The notes beneath the pieces are model-generated. The model was not told where the DNA came from, did not search any database, and saw only the letters and a list, made by a program, of their open reading frames with translations. From the NCBI RefSeq assembly GCF_001681715.1, contig NZ_LNWY01000012.1:248001-312000 (forward strand): a DNA stretch of 64,000 nt, read 5' to 3'. The translations under genes were made by a program, and so were the position numbers. This stretch comes from Tritonibacter mobilis. GTDB lineage: Bacteria; Pseudomonadota; Alphaproteobacteria; Rhodobacterales; Rhodobacteraceae. Of this stretch, positions 1-9,251 are shown in pieces (positions within the stretch are counted from its first letter, which is position 1; every line of letters starts with the position of its first letter).

Positions 1-1
1 C

Positions 2-490
2 AAAATCCGCGCTCCCGAAATCCGCCTGATCGGTGCAGAAGGCGAAAACGTAGGCGTTGTGCATCCCGCAAAGGCGATGCAGATGGCCGAAGAGGCTGGT
101 CTCGACCTTGTTGAGATCTCGCCCAATGCCACGCCCCCGGTCTGCAAGATCATGGACTTCGGTAAGTTCAAGTATGAACAGCAAAAACGCGAAAGCGAAG
201 CGCGCAAAAAGCAGAAGATCATCGAGGTCAAAGAGGTCAAGTTCCGTCCCAACACGGATACCCACGACTATGACGTGAAGATGCGCAACGTGATCAAGTT
301 TCTGGAAAACGGCGACAAGGTGAAAGTCACCCTGCGCTTTCGTGGCCGCGAAATGGCACACCAGAACCTTGGTCGTGAACTGCTGCAACGCGTGGCCGAA
401 GACATCAAGGAACTCGGCAAGGTCGAGAATATGCCAAAGATGGAAGGCCGTCAGATGATCATGATGATCGGCCCGCTTCCGACGAAGTAA
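2..490 (+). CDS. infC: translation initiation factor IF-3 (5' partial)
   Basis: IF-3 binds the 30S ribosomal subunit, blocks premature 50S joining and checks start-codon pairing. The open frame runs from the left edge, so the start codon lies outside the window; 162 residues are visible, against about 175-180 in complete family members. The N-terminal domain is recognised from [17 protein letters not shown] and the helical linker from [18 protein letters not shown]. The C-terminal domain carries [13 protein letters not shown] and the ending [10 protein letters not shown]. It closes with TAA and is followed 44 bases later by a strong rho-independent terminator. IF-3 genes often use a rare start codon and regulate their own translation, but that part cannot be seen here. 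Identity is certain. Confidence 0.97.
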   Translation, partial: KIRAPEIRLIGAEGENVGVVHPAKAMQMAEEAGLDLVEISPNATPPVCKIMDFGKFKYEQQKRESEARKKQKIIEVKEVKFRPNTDTHDYDVKMRNVIKFLENGDKVKVTLRFRGREMAHQNLGRELLQRVAEDIKELGKVENMPKMEGRQMIMMIGPLPTK

Positions 491-533
491 TGCGCATCGA
501 CCGCTCTTGAGCCGGTTGAACGAAAATCCGAAT

Positions 534-571
534 AAAAAGCCTCCCCCCGAGATTTTGGGGGAGGCTTTTTT
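534..571. terminator. rho-independent terminator shared by infC and the cox cluster
   Basis: A nine-pair GC stem (539-547 with 557-565) has a nine-base loop and is flanked by AAAAA at 534-538 and TTTTTT at 566-571. The A/T flanks make it work in both directions, which fits its place between infC (plus) and coxM (minus, ending at 599). Confidence 0.9.
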
Positions 572-598
572 ATTTTTTCCGAAACTGCTGCGACGGGG

Positions 599-1384
599 TT
601 AGCCCGTCGCAGTCACCGCCCGCTTGGTCATCACGCCGACCAGATGCGCGCGATACTCTTTGGTGCCGTGGATGTCACCGATCATGCCCTCAGCTTCAAC
701 GGTCAGGCCGGATATCGCATCGGCGCTGAAATTGGCCGACAGCGCCGCTTCGGCTTCCGCCCAGCGGAACACGCCCTCCTCAGACGCGCCGGTAACCGCC
801 ACCCGCACGCCATCCGCAAATTTGGCGACAAAAACGCCAACCATGGCAAAGCGCGACGCCGGTTGCAGGAACTTCTGATAATTCGCCACCTCCGGCACCG
901 GAAATTTGACGGCGGTGATGATCTCACCTTCCTCAAGGGCGGTGGTAAACATACCTTGGAAATAGTCATCCGCCGCAATCTCGCGGGCATTGGTCACAAT
1001 GGTTGCGCCCGACGCCAGGGCCACCGCCGGATAGCAGGCAGCGGGGTCGTTATTGGCCAGGGATCCGCCGATGGTGCCCCGGTTGCGCACCGCTGGATCA
1101 CCAATCTGCCCGGCCAGCGCGGCCAGTGCCGGATAGGCGCTCGCACCTTCCGCAACCTCAGCATGGGTGGTGCCACCTTTCACAACCACCTCACGTCCCG
1201 AGGCAGAAATACCTTTCAACTCAGAGATGCCGCCCAGACTCACCAAGGTCGTCGGCATCGCCAGACGTTGCTTCAGCGTCGGGATCAAAGTCTGCCCGCC
1301 GCCCAGCGCCTGCGCATCCTCTTCGCTCAGTGCCGCGACGGCCTCCGCGACACTCGATGGTCGCGCGAATTCAAACTCATACAT
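599..1384 (-). CDS. coxM: CO dehydrogenase/xanthine dehydrogenase-family FAD subunit
   Basis: This is the medium, FAD-binding subunit of a molybdenum hydroxylase, passing electrons from the iron-sulfur subunit to a quinone or other acceptor. The 261-residue protein has the family's N-terminal FAD motif AQALGGGQTLIP (about residues 25-36) and the second FAD motif GTIGGSLANNDPAACYPA (about 103-120). Length is a little below the 265-290 usual for CoxM. A GGAAAGGAAG ribosome site precedes the ATG. It is the last gene of the minus-strand cluster, 90 bases after coxL; that gap holds an R1 repeat copy, so expression relative to coxL may be modulated. The large subunit is form II, so the substrate is not established. 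Confidence 0.93.
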   Translation of the reverse strand: MYEFEFARPSSVAEAVAALSEEDAQALGGGQTLIPTLKQRLAMPTTLVSLGGISELKGISASGREVVVKGGTTHAEVAEGASAYPALAALAGQIGDPAVRNRGTIGGSLANNDPAACYPAVALASGATIVTNAREIAADDYFQGMFTTALEEGEIITAVKFPVPEVANYQKFLQPASRFAMVGVFVAKFADGVRVAVTGASEEGVFRWAEAEAALSANFSADAISGLTVEAEGMIGDIHGTKEYRAHLVGVMTKRAVTATG

Positions 1385-1420
1385 CGCTCTTCCTTTCCGA
1401 AGGATCGCCCTTGGGCTCCT

Positions 1421-1471
1421 TCATCTTCTCATAAATATCCCGGGGGTGCGGGGGCTGGCCCCCGCTCCGCC
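1421..1471 (+). repeat. R1 intergenic repeat, copy a
   Basis: The block TCATCTTCTCATAAATATCC is followed by CGGGGG and a hairpin GCGGGGGC/GCCCCCGC at about 1448-1466. It lies between coxL and coxM. Five further copies occur in this window (8279, 16896, 24697, 31814, 50119). Confidence 0.75.
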
Positions 1472-1474
1472 GTC

Positions 1475-3853
1475 TCAACCTTGCATCGCCGCCCAGACCC
1501 GCGCGGGGGTCAGTGGCATGTCGATATGGGTCACATCCTTGCCAGCGGAGCGCAGCGCATCCACCACCGCGTTGACCACTGCCGGCGGCGAGCCGATCGC
1601 CCCAGCCTCGCCGCAGCCCTTCACCCCCAGCGGATTGTGGGTGCAGGGCGTCTGACAGGAATGATCCACCTGATAGAACGGCACATCGTCGGCGCGTGGC
1701 ATGGCGTAGTCCATGAACGACGCCGACAAGAGCTGACCATCTTCGTCATAAACACAGCCCTCCAAGAGTGCCTGACCGATGCCTTGCCCCAGACCGCCAT
1801 GCACCTGACCGTCGACGATCATCGGATTGACGATATTGCCAAAGTCATCGGCGGCGGCAAAGCGTTCGATGGTGACCTTCCCGGTATCGGGGTCAACCTC
1901 CACCTCGCAGGCATAGGCCCCCGCCGGATAGGTGAAATTCGCGGGATCGTAGAACGCCGTCTCCTCGAGGCCCGGCTCGATCTCCTCCAGCGGGTAGTTA
2001 TGCGGCACATAGGCGGCGAGCGTCACATCTCCCCAAGGCACGGATTTATCCGTGCCCGCAACCGAGAACTTCCCGTCCTTCAGCTCGATATCGGCATCCG
2101 CGGCCTCCATCAGGTGGGCGGCAATCTTCTTGGCCTTCGAGATGATCTTCTCTGTTGCCCGCACCATGGCAGAGCCGCCCACCGCAAGGGAGCGCGAGCC
2201 ATAGGTGCCCATGCCCATCGGTGTGTTGGCGGTATCACCGTGTTCGATCTCCACCATATCCTCGGGGATGCCGATCATCTCGGAAATCACCTGCGGAAAG
2301 GACGTCTCATGCCCCTGCCCGTGGCTATGGCTGCCGGTCATCACCACGATGCCGCCGGTGGCATTGACGCGTACTGTCGCACTCTCATAGAGCCCTGCCC
2401 GAGCACCCAATTGCCCGACGAGGTTCGAGGGCGCGATGCCGCAGGCCTCGATATAGCAATTGACCCCCAGTCCGCGCAGCTTGCCCGCCTTTTCGCTCTC
2501 GGCCCGGCGCGCGGCAAAGCCTGCAATATCCGCGATCTCTTCGAGCTTATCCATCGTCGCCACATAGTCGCCGGTGTCATACTCCACCGCCACAGGCGTG
2601 GCATAGGGGAACTCGGTGACAAAGTTCTGCCGCCGGAGCGCTATGGGGTCGACATCCAGCTCTCGCGCCGCCTTGTCGATGACACGTTCCAGCTGGAAGG
2701 TCGCCTCGGGTCGCCCAGCGCCGCGATAGGCATCGACAGGCACCGTATTGGTGAAGACCGCCTTGACGTTCACATAGATCAGCGGCGTCTTGTAATTGCC
2801 CGCCATCAGCGTGCCATGTAGCCAGGTGGGAACCGAGGGCGCAAAGGTCGACAGATACGCCCCCATGTTGGCATGGGTTTCCGTGCGCAGCGCGGTAAAA
2901 TTATTGTCTGCGTCCAGCGCCAGTTCGATCTTGGTGACATGATCGCGGCCGTGGGCGTCGGACATAAAGGCCTCGGACCGCGAGGAGGTCCACTTCACTG
3001 CACGATTGAGCGCCTTGGCGGCAAAGGTGCAAAACGCCTCTTCGGCGTAGTGGAATATCTTAGAACCAAAGCCACCGCCCACATCCGGGGCCACCACGCG
3101 CAATTTATGCTCCGGGATGCCAAGCACAAAGGCCCCCATCAAGAGCCGGATCACATGCGGGTTCTGGCTGGTGGTATAAAGCGTGCTTTCGCCGGTGGCG
3201 CGGTTGAAATCCCCCACCGCCACGCGCGGCTCCATCGGGTTGGCGACCAGACGGTTGTTGACCAGCTCCAGCGTGGTGACATGGGCGGCGGCGTCAAAGG
3301 CCTTGGCCACCGCCTCCTTGTTTTCCTCTACAAAGCCCCAGTCATAGCAGAGGTTGGAGGTCAGATCGTCATGCACCTTGGGCGCGCCGTCCTGCAGCGC
3401 CGCCTTCATGTCGATCACGGCGGGCAGCTCGTCGATCTCCAGTTCAATCGCCTCGGCGGCATCGCGGGCCAATTCGGCGGTTTCAGCCACCACTGCGGCA
3501 ATGGGATCGCCCACATGGCGCACCTTGCCCTGCGCCAGCACCGGATGCGCCGGTTCCTGCATCACCTCGCCAAAGCGGTCGGTCACTTGCCAGCCGCAGG
3601 GCAGACCGCCAACGCCTTCGAAATCCGCGCCGGTGAACACCCGCAGCACGCCAGGCATCGCCGAAGCTGCAGAAGTATCAAGCGAGGTGATCCGCCCATG
3701 CGCCACATCCGAGCGCAAGAAATGCACATAGGCCTGACCGTTTACATTGATGTCGTCGGTGTAATTGCCGGTTCCCGTCAGGAACCTGATGTCTTCTCGC
3801 CGTTTGGTGGCGGCGCCGATGCCGCTCTCCTTGGCGTCAATATCTTTAGGCAT
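1475..3853 (-). CDS. coxL: form II CO dehydrogenase-like molybdopterin large subunit
   Basis: This is the catalytic large subunit, carrying the molybdenum-cytosine-dinucleotide cofactor, of the xanthine oxidase family. At 792 residues it matches CoxL. The loop that separates the classes reads AYRGAGR (residues 375-381); form I enzymes that oxidise CO carry AYXCSFR with a cysteine at this point. Other family blocks are [12 protein letters not shown] (about 254-265) and the C-terminal [10 protein letters not shown], which supplies the catalytic glutamate. A GGGAGGAAG ribosome site stands eight bases before ATG. It sits between the small membrane gene and coxM in one minus-strand cluster with all the usual maturation genes. 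The sequence shows a complete enzyme, but form II enzymes have no agreed substrate, and CO oxidation is only one possibility. Confidence 0.92.
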   Translation of the reverse strand: MPKDIDAKESGIGAATKRREDIRFLTGTGNYTDDINVNGQAYVHFLRSDVAHGRITSLDTSAASAMPGVLRVFTGADFEGVGGLPCGWQVTDRFGEVMQEPAHPVLAQGKVRHVGDPIAAVVAETAELARDAAEAIELEIDELPAVIDMKAALQDGAPKVHDDLTSNLCYDWGFVEENKEAVAKAFDAAAHVTTLELVNNRLVANPMEPRVAVGDFNRATGESTLYTTSQNPHVIRLLMGAFVLGIPEHKLRVVAPDVGGGFGSKIFHYAEEAFCTFAAKALNRAVKWTSSRSEAFMSDAHGRDHVTKIELALDADNNFTALRTETHANMGAYLSTFAPSVPTWLHGTLMAGNYKTPLIYVNVKAVFTNTVPVDAYRGAGRPEATFQLERVIDKAARELDVDPIALRRQNFVTEFPYATPVAVEYDTGDYVATMDKLEEIADIAGFAARRAESEKAGKLRGLGVNCYIEACGIAPSNLVGQLGARAGLYESATVRVNATGGIVVMTGSHSHGQGHETSFPQVISEMIGIPEDMVEIEHGDTANTPMGMGTYGSRSLAVGGSAMVRATEKIISKAKKIAAHLMEAADADIELKDGKFSVAGTDKSVPWGDVTLAAYVPHNYPLEEIEPGLEETAFYDPANFTYPAGAYACEVEVDPDTGKVTIERFAAADDFGNIVNPMIVDGQVHGGLGQGIGQALLEGCVYDEDGQLLSASFMDYAMPRADDVPFYQVDHSCQTPCTHNPLGVKGCGEAGAIGSPPAVVNAVVDALRSAGKDVTHIDMPLTPARVWAAMQG

Positions 3854-3919
3854 TCTGACTTCCTCCCTTGAGGACTTTTATCGTCTCACCGGGCTCCTCT
3901 TCCCTGTGAACGACAAAGT

Positions 3920-4150
3920 TCAGTTGTTAGATGCATCTTGGTCTGGCCTATTTTTCGATCTTCTGCGCGTGTATGCTGCAATGGCCGCAATGACGATTAC
4001 CATCAGAGCTTTTCCCACCAACTCTAAGGACTGCTGATAATGAGACGCATAATCTATGCGTGTCATGACAAAGCCTGTCCAAAATTGCTGGATTCCAACT
4101 CCGAGTCCTACGAGCAGGACCCAATACGCTATTGCATGGATAATCTTCAT
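3920..4150 (-). CDS. small two-helix membrane protein between coxS and coxL
   Basis: The product is a 76-residue protein with no recognised domain. It has two hydrophobic segments, about residues 6-26 (AIAYWVLLVGLGVGIQQFW) and 46-62 (KALMVIVIAAIAAYT), then a basic, polar tail, suggesting a hairpin in the inner membrane with a cytoplasmic C-terminus. It lies in the same direction as coxS (18 bases away) and coxL (66 bases away), so it is probably co-transcribed. Its codons are clearly richer in A/T than the neighbours and no good ribosome site is visible. It may be a recently gained gene or a membrane anchor for the otherwise soluble enzyme; both are inference. Existence as a real gene is likely from position and hydrophobic pattern. 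Confidence 0.6.
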   Translation of the reverse strand: MKIIHAIAYWVLLVGLGVGIQQFWTGFVMTRIDYASHYQQSLELVGKALMVIVIAAIAAYTRRRSKNRPDQDASNN

Positions 4151-4168
4151 TTTTGATGCGAATTTGGC

Positions 4169-4654
4169 TCACTCTGCTGCGATGGCAGAGACATCCTGAC
4201 CGGAGGCTGCCATGATCGCCTTGACGATATTGTGGTAGCCGGTGCAACGGCAGAGGTTGCCCTCCAGATAATGGCGGATCTCAGCCTCGGAGGGTTTTGG
4301 GTTCTCCTTCAGCAGCGCCGCTGCCGACATCACCATGCCGGGCGTGCAAAATCCGCACTGAAGCCCGTGATGTTCCTGAAACGCCGCCTGAATCGCGTTG
4401 AGTGTGCCGTCAGGAGCCGCCTGCCCCTCGATGGTGGCAACCTCCGCCCCTTCGGCCTCCAGCGCCAGCATGGTGCAGGATTTCACCGCCTTGCCGTCCA
4501 CATGGACAACACAGGCTCCGCATTGGCTGGTGTCGCAGCCCACATGGGTACCGGTGAGCCCCTGCTTATCCCGCAGAAATGACACAAGTAATGTACGACC
4601 TTCGACATCCCCGGACATGGGGGTGCCATTCACGGTCATCGAGACCTTCGTCAT
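4169..4654 (-). CDS. coxS: CO dehydrogenase-family [2Fe-2S] small subunit
   Basis: The small subunit carries two [2Fe-2S] clusters that relay electrons from the molybdenum site to FAD. The 161-residue sequence has the plant-ferredoxin cluster cysteines C40, C45, C48 and C60 ([16 protein letters not shown]). The second-cluster cysteines are C100, C103, C135 and C137 (CGFCTPGM and [11 protein letters not shown]). All eight ligands are present. A strong GGGAGGAATTT ribosome site precedes the ATG. In transcription order it comes before the small membrane gene, coxL and coxM (order S-L-M, whereas several studied form I clusters have M-S-L). Confidence 0.95.
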   Translation of the reverse strand: MTKVSMTVNGTPMSGDVEGRTLLVSFLRDKQGLTGTHVGCDTSQCGACVVHVDGKAVKSCTMLALEAEGAEVATIEGQAAPDGTLNAIQAAFQEHHGLQCGFCTPGMVMSAAALLKENPKPSEAEIRHYLEGNLCRCTGYHNIVKAIMAASGQDVSAIAAE

Positions 4655-4775
4655 AAATTCCTCCCTAGCTTGAAATTCTTTATCTGGCTGAGATCAGTTA
4701 ATCACGGGTCAGAAGATGGCGCGAGGATTTTATGCGGCAAGGGAGGGCGAAGGAGATTGCGGATTTGCATGCTTC

Positions 4776-4828
4776 GTCCGACCGAGAGGTCGGACAGCGC
4801 CTGATCTTCCCCCGGGAAGGCGCTTTTT
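4776..4828 (+). repeat. paired hairpins upstream of coxS
   Basis: Two inverted repeats stand side by side. An eight-pair stem GTCCGACC/GGTCGGAC lies at 4776-4795. A compound stem follows at 4797-4823: outer GCGCC/GGCGC and inner CTTCCC/GGGAAG, then TTTTT at 4824-4828. Read on the plus strand the second looks like a terminator, but both flanking genes run on the minus strand. It may be a relative of the R2 repeats or a minus-strand mRNA hairpin after the MoeA-like gene. Confidence 0.5.
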
Positions 4829-4869
4829 GCCTCCCCCCGCCTCCCCAGGGTCAGGTACGGTCCTTGGTG

Positions 4870-5892
4870 TTACTCCCCATCCCGCCGTGGCCGCGGCCGA
4901 GTCGGGATTTCCTTCAACAGACCGCCCACGCCCATCGCGGCGATATCCGCCGACGTCACGTCAATACCGCAGACCACCCGCTCCAGCACCCAATCCGCCC
5001 CGTTGAGCGCAGGTGAGCGTGCACATCCGGGCAGGCCGATCACGGGTTTCTCGCCAAGATGGCCGAGAAACAGCAGGTTGCCCGGATCAACCGGCATCCC
5101 AAATCGTGTAACCGTCCCCCCTGCCATGCGCAGTGCCTCTGGTGCCACATCCATAGGATCGGATGTCGCAGAGCCAGTGAGGACAAACAGAACCTCGCCC
5201 GGCGCGTCCTTCAGTGCGGTGGCAATCTCTGCGGTATGATGCGGGATCACCACGCGTGGGCTCAGCATCATACCCATCCGTTCTAGACGCCCCGCCATCG
5301 CAGCGCGCCCTTTGCCGGACGGCATCTCTTGCGTCACCCGTGTTTCAATCAACGTAGCCGATGAATAAACCGGAGATCGCACCCGAAGCGCAGCCGTCGC
5401 CGCAGCCGTCGCTTGGTCCAGATGCGTTTCAGGCACCGCATATGAGATAATCTTGATCGTCGCGACCATGCCATCTGCATCAACCCGGTGATAATCTGGC
5501 ACTGTCGCCACGGTGATCATCGGATCGATCGCATTCACCGCCGCGATCTGGCTGACATCCAGCTGCAACACGCCAGAGTTCAGCGCATAAAGATTGACAC
5601 GTCCAGCGCCCGCACCCGATATGCGCAATCCTTGTCCGTCCGCGTCAGGCACCAGAGCCTGCGCCAAACGCAGGGCCGCGTCGTTCTCGTGTACGTCGCC
5701 GGATTCAAGCCGTGCTACGACAATCTCGCTATGACCTTCCTCGATCAGATCTTCGATATGATCTGCGGTCAGTTCCGTACCCTTGGCAATCTTATAGTCG
5801 AGTTGCAGCGCGTAGGGGCGCGCGGTGGCCCGGATTGAATGCGCCGCAATCGCACCAAGAGCTTCGCGCACCGGAACCGGCCCGAATTTCAT
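4870..5892 (-). CDS. MoeA-like molybdopterin-binding protein of the cox cluster
   Basis: A 340-residue protein of the MoeA/MogA molybdopterin-binding superfamily. The C-terminal MoCF-like domain is seen in VLFVLTGSATSDPMDVAP (about residues 236-253) and GMPVDPGNLLFLGHLGEKPV followed by GLPGCARSPALNG (about 262-296). In MoeA-type proteins these loops bind the pterin and place molybdate. The N-terminal part begins like the MoeA linker region (PVREALGAIAAHSIRA). It starts with ATG inside the stop of the XdhC gene (ATGA overlap), so the two are translationally coupled. It very probably helps to load or mature the cofactor of the coxL product. The exact step (Mo insertion or nucleotide transfer) cannot be read from sequence. 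Confidence 0.85.
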   Translation of the reverse strand: MKFGPVPVREALGAIAAHSIRATARPYALQLDYKIAKGTELTADHIEDLIEEGHSEIVVARLESGDVHENDAALRLAQALVPDADGQGLRISGAGAGRVNLYALNSGVLQLDVSQIAAVNAIDPMITVATVPDYHRVDADGMVATIKIISYAVPETHLDQATAAATAALRVRSPVYSSATLIETRVTQEMPSGKGRAAMAGRLERMGMMLSPRVVIPHHTAEIATALKDAPGEVLFVLTGSATSDPMDVAPEALRMAGGTVTRFGMPVDPGNLLFLGHLGEKPVIGLPGCARSPALNGADWVLERVVCGIDVTSADIAAMGVGGLLKEIPTRPRPRRDGE

Positions 5893-6902
5893 GCCGCTTT
5901 GCCCCGCAGCACCGCCGTCATCTCGGCAAGGATGGACACCGCAATTTCTGCCGGGCTTGCCGCACCGATATCAAGTCCGATTGGGCCATGGATACGGGCA
6001 ATGTCCTCTTGCATAAAACCTGCGGCAATCATGCGTTGGTGCCGCTGCCCGTGGGTGCGTTTAGACCCCAACGCGCCGATGTAGAAACACTCTGCTCGCA
6101 AGGCCGCCATCAGAGCCGGATCGTCAAGCTTTGAATCATGCGTGAGCAACACCAAAGCAGTGCGGGTATCCAGTCCAAGGTGCTCCACCGCTTCATCTGG
6201 CCAATCATCCACGATACGTTCGCCCGGAAACCGCTCGGCAGTGCCAAAGGCTGCGCGCGGCTCGATGATAATGGGATCATAGCCCGCGATCCGCGCCATC
6301 GGCACCAAAGCTTGCGCGATATGCACCGCCCCCACCACAATCACCCGCAAAGGCGGGTTGTGGATCGCCACAAAGGTCTCTCCATCGTCTTCAACGCCAG
6401 AGCGATCCATCCGCATGCGCTCCGGGTAGGATGCAGCATTGACCAAATGACCCTGTCCGCTCGCGAGGCTTACCTCATAGGCCAGTGGGCGGCGCTCATT
6501 GCGCGCCAGAACCAACGCCTCCAGCGTGTCCTCAGCCAAGGTGTGACCAACGGGTTCGAGCAAAACCTTTATGGTGCCGCCGCAGGCCAATCCCACGGCA
6601 AAGGCGTCACCGTCGCTGACGCCAAATTCCAGTAGCGTATGGCTGCCCCGCTCCAGCGCCTCCTGCGCTTCCATGATGACCGCACCTTCGACACAGCCCC
6701 CCGAGACGGATCCCTCGACGCGACCATCCCCGCCAACCACCAGTTGCGATCCCGTGCGTCGTGGGGCAGATCCCCACGTCTGCACCACGGTACACAGCAC
6801 CGCACCAATCCCTGCGCGGTGCCACGCCAGTGCAAGCTCAGGTGCATTGTCGAAACGGGACTGCGGTGCAGGTTCGCTGTCGGTGTTGGTGCCAGATGTC
6901 AT
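5889..6902 (-). CDS. XdhC/CoxI-family molybdenum cofactor chaperone
   Basis: XdhC-type proteins bind the molybdenum cofactor, promote its sulfuration and deliver it to xanthine-dehydrogenase-family apoenzymes. The 337-residue product has the N-terminal XdhC domain with GSVSGGCVEGAVI (about 64-76) and GLACGGTIKVLLEP. Its C-terminal Rossmann domain shows VIVVGAVHIAQALVPMA, LLTHDSKLDDPAL and FYIGALGSKRTH. Both halves are intact and the length is normal for the two-domain type. It overlaps the next gene by four bases (ATGA). The first 16 residues are polar and look disordered; a start a few codons further in cannot be excluded. Confidence 0.93.
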   Translation of the reverse strand: MTSGTNTDSEPAPQSRFDNAPELALAWHRAGIGAVLCTVVQTWGSAPRRTGSQLVVGGDGRVEGSVSGGCVEGAVIMEAQEALERGSHTLLEFGVSDGDAFAVGLACGGTIKVLLEPVGHTLAEDTLEALVLARNERRPLAYEVSLASGQGHLVNAASYPERMRMDRSGVEDDGETFVAIHNPPLRVIVVGAVHIAQALVPMARIAGYDPIIIEPRAAFGTAERFPGERIVDDWPDEAVEHLGLDTRTALVLLTHDSKLDDPALMAALRAECFYIGALGSKRTHGQRHQRMIAAGFMQEDIARIHGPIGLDIGAASPAEIAVSILAEMTAVLRGKAA

Positions 6903-6974
6903 CTCGGAAATCCCGGTGCCTGAATGTGTTTTAAATCATGGTTCTAAAGGTCAGAAGTTCAAGGATAAATCGCT

Positions 6975-8270
6975 TCAACTCAGAAACTCTTGAGCCTCTG
7001 TGCTTTGCATCAATGCCATAAGACGAGCCTTCTCGCCGGTATCCTCAGGCCGAGAGAGAACACTTGCAAGATCTTCAAGCGAGGCAATGTTGTGACCTGC
7101 CCGGAAACTGTCCACATGGGGCAGCATCGCCTGAATGCCCTGCGCGCGTGGTGCAAATCCATCCCACCGCAAGAGCGGGTTGAGCCATATCAGCCGCTTG
7201 GCAGAGCGCTGCAAACGCTGCATCTCGCGCGCCAAATCCACCGGGTACTCCCGGTCAAGCCCATCCGAGACCAACACCACCACAGCACCCTGCCCCATTA
7301 CCCGGCGTGACCAGTCACGGTTGAATGCATGCAGGCAGGCTCCAATCCGAGTGCCGCCCTGCCAATCCTGCGCCTCAGCGCCTGCAGCGGCGAGGGCCGC
7401 ATCTACATCGCGTTGGCGCAAGTGGCGGGTAAGGTTGGTCAGCCGGGTGCCAAAGGTAAACCCATGCACCTGCGCCCAGCGCCCGCGCCCCCGCCGATGG
7501 GCCTCGCGTGCATTGATCAAAGCATGCAGAAAATGCAGCACCATGCGGCTGTATTGGCTCATGGAGCCCGAGATATCACAAAGCACAACAAGGTTTGGAA
7601 ATCGCTCCGCCCGGCGCGTTCGGGCGATCCGGTGGATTTCGCCCCCCGTGCGGCAGGCACCGCGCATCGTGCGCCGCCAATCCGCCCGCGCACCTTGCGG
7701 TGACGGCAGATGGCGGCGCGTTTTTAAGGGTTTGATCGGCAATGTAAGACGCGCGAGCATACGTTTCGCCTTTGCGATTTCATCCGTGCTCATCTGTTCG
7801 AAATCAAGCGTTTTAAGCCGCTCCTCAGCCGAGAGCGTCATGGTCGCATCTATCTTGATCTCTTCGCCCTCGGGCGCATCCTGAGGCAGATCATCGGGCA
7901 ATTGTCCTTGCAGCAATGCTTCCGCTGCACGTTTTTCCGCAGGTTTTGCGCTGCGCTCTTCCTGGACACCTCGGATCGCGGGCAGCATCGCCGCCATCAT
8001 ATGCTCCAGAAATCGCGGATCGCGCCAGTACAGCCGGAACACTTGCGCGAACACCGCGCGCTCTTCGGGGCGCGAGACAAAACAGGCGTGCAAGGTCCAG
8101 TAGAAGTCTCGTCGAGAGGTAAAGCCCACGGCAGTCACGGCCTTCACAGCATCCATCACGCGTCCGGTGCCCACATTCAGACCCGCCTTGCGCAAAGCGC
8201 GCGCGAAATGGGTGATATTTGCAACCAGTTTGGGATTTTCCGGCAAACTCAGGGTTGGGACCTCTGCCAT
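6975..8270 (-). CDS. VWA-domain CoxE-like protein
   Basis: A 431-residue protein of the CoxE/VWA family that works with MoxR-type AAA ATPases in maturation of CO-dehydrogenase-like enzymes (shown for the pair CoxD/CoxE in form I systems). The C-terminal von Willebrand A domain has the metal-site motif DISGS in NLVVLCDISGSMSQYSRM, plus downstream GGTRIGACLHAFN and VVVLVSDGLDRE. The N-terminal part is helical with the typical FYWTLHACFVSRPEE segment. The frame stays open upstream to 8297, but the ATG at 8270 (MAEVPTLSLPENP) fits the family better. The longer start would read into an R1 repeat hairpin. It is 63 bases downstream of the MoxR gene. Confidence 0.9.
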   Translation of the reverse strand: MAEVPTLSLPENPKLVANITHFARALRKAGLNVGTGRVMDAVKAVTAVGFTSRRDFYWTLHACFVSRPEERAVFAQVFRLYWRDPRFLEHMMAAMLPAIRGVQEERSAKPAEKRAAEALLQGQLPDDLPQDAPEGEEIKIDATMTLSAEERLKTLDFEQMSTDEIAKAKRMLARLTLPIKPLKTRRHLPSPQGARADWRRTMRGACRTGGEIHRIARTRRAERFPNLVVLCDISGSMSQYSRMVLHFLHALINAREAHRRGRGRWAQVHGFTFGTRLTNLTRHLRQRDVDAALAAAGAEAQDWQGGTRIGACLHAFNRDWSRRVMGQGAVVVLVSDGLDREYPVDLAREMQRLQRSAKRLIWLNPLLRWDGFAPRAQGIQAMLPHVDSFRAGHNIASLEDLASVLSRPEDTGEKARLMALMQSTEAQEFLS

Positions 8271-8278
8271 CACCCATC

Positions 8279-8326
8279 GTGGGGGCGTTGCCCCCACACC
8301 CCCAAGGTATTTGAAAAAAGATGAAA
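8279..8326 (-). repeat. R1 intergenic repeat, copy b
   Basis: On the minus strand this reads TCATCTTTTTTCAAATACC, then TTGGGGGTG and the perfect hairpin GTGGGGGC/GCCCCCAC (8280-8298). It fills the gap between the MoxR-type gene and the CoxE-like gene, again inside a cluster read in one direction. Confidence 0.75.
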
Positions 8327-8333
8327 GGACATA

Positions 8334-9251
8334 TCAGCGCTCCTCGAGTGATGCCCGCGCCTGATCGAGCAGACGTTTGGCCTCGGAGCCTTGCAGTCGG
8401 GCGATGTCATCTTGGTATTTCAGCAAGGCCCCCAAGGTATCGGCAATGGTCTCGGGACTTAGGTTCACAACATCAAGCGCCAGCAGGCAATTGGCCCAGT
8501 CAATGGTTTCTGCCACGCCCGGTTTTTTGAACAGATCCTCCGTGCGCAACGCCTGAACAAAGGCCACCACCTCGCGGCTGAGGGTCTGCGCTGCCTGCGG
8601 CACCTGTGCGTGCAGAATTTCAAGCTCACGTTCAAAATCAGGATAATCCACCCAGTGATAGAGACAGCGGCGTTTTAGGGCGTCATGCACCTCGCGGGTG
8701 CGATTTGACGTAAGGATCACCATCGGAGGCTCAATTGCTTTGATGGTGCCCAGTTCTGGAATGCTCACCTGAAAATCAGAGAGTGCTTCGAGCAGGAACG
8801 CCTCGAAAGGCGCGTCGGTGCGATCAAGTTCGTCAATCAGCAGGATCGGTGCGCCGCGCGGGTCTGGTTGCATCGCTTGCAACAGCGGGCGGGCAATCAG
8901 GTAATCCTCTGAAAAGAGTTCGTCCTGCAGCGCCTTACGGTCTGTATTGCCCGTAGCCTCTGCGGTGCGGATCGCCACCATTTGCGCCGCGAAATTCCAT
9001 TCATAGACAGCACTCGCCGCGTCCAACCCCTCATAGCATTGCAACCGGATCAAGGGACGCCCTGTCAGGGCTGAGAGAGCCTTGGCAATCTCTGTCTTGC
9101 CAACGCCTGCCTCCCCTTCAAGGAACAACGGACGATTGAGGCGGGCAGATAAAAACACCACCGTCGCCAAGGCTCTGCCACAGATATATCCCACCCGTGC
9201 AAGTTCGGCCTGTACGGCATCAATCGACTGAAATTCTGCCTGTTGTGTCAT
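8334..9251 (-). CDS. MoxR-family AAA+ ATPase (CoxD-like)
   Basis: A 305-residue MoxR-type AAA+ ATPase, partner of the VWA protein encoded next to it. It shows Walker A GEAGVGKTE, Walker B ILLIDELDRTD, sensor-1 region PPMVILTSNRTREVHDALKRR, and the family block CLYHWVDYP. In form I CO dehydrogenase systems CoxD is needed to build the copper-sulfur-molybdenum centre; whether a form II enzyme needs the same is unknown. The frame is open upstream to 9437. The ATG at 9251 (MTQQAEFQSIDAV) has AAGAGG upstream and matches family N-termini, and the added residues of the longer form look like noncoding translation. It is the first gene of the minus-strand cluster. Confidence 0.92.
   Translation of the reverse strand: MTQQAEFQSIDAVQAELARVGYICGRALATVVFLSARLNRPLFLEGEAGVGKTEIAKALSALTGRPLIRLQCYEGLDAASAVYEWNFAAQMVAIRTAEATGNTDRKALQDELFSEDYLIARPLLQAMQPDPRGAPILLIDELDRTDAPFEAFLLEALSDFQVSIPELGTIKAIEPPMVILTSNRTREVHDALKRRCLYHWVDYPDFERELEILHAQVPQAAQTLSREVVAFVQALRTEDLFKKPGVAETIDWANCLLALDVVNLSPETIADTLGALLKYQDDIARLQGSEAKRLLDQARASLEER

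Noticed and set aside
644-2821. 725-codon open frame on the plus strand
   Set aside because: It lies wholly antisense to coxM and coxL, has an Arg/His-rich composition, and is a GC-driven shadow frame.
1475-3853. Form I (CO-oxidising) CO dehydrogenase
   Set aside because: The active-site loop AYRGAGR lacks the cysteine of AYXCSFR.
4797-4828. Plus-strand rho-independent terminator upstream of coxS
   Set aside because: No plus-strand gene precedes it; both flanking genes are on the minus strand, so it is listed as a hairpin repeat only.
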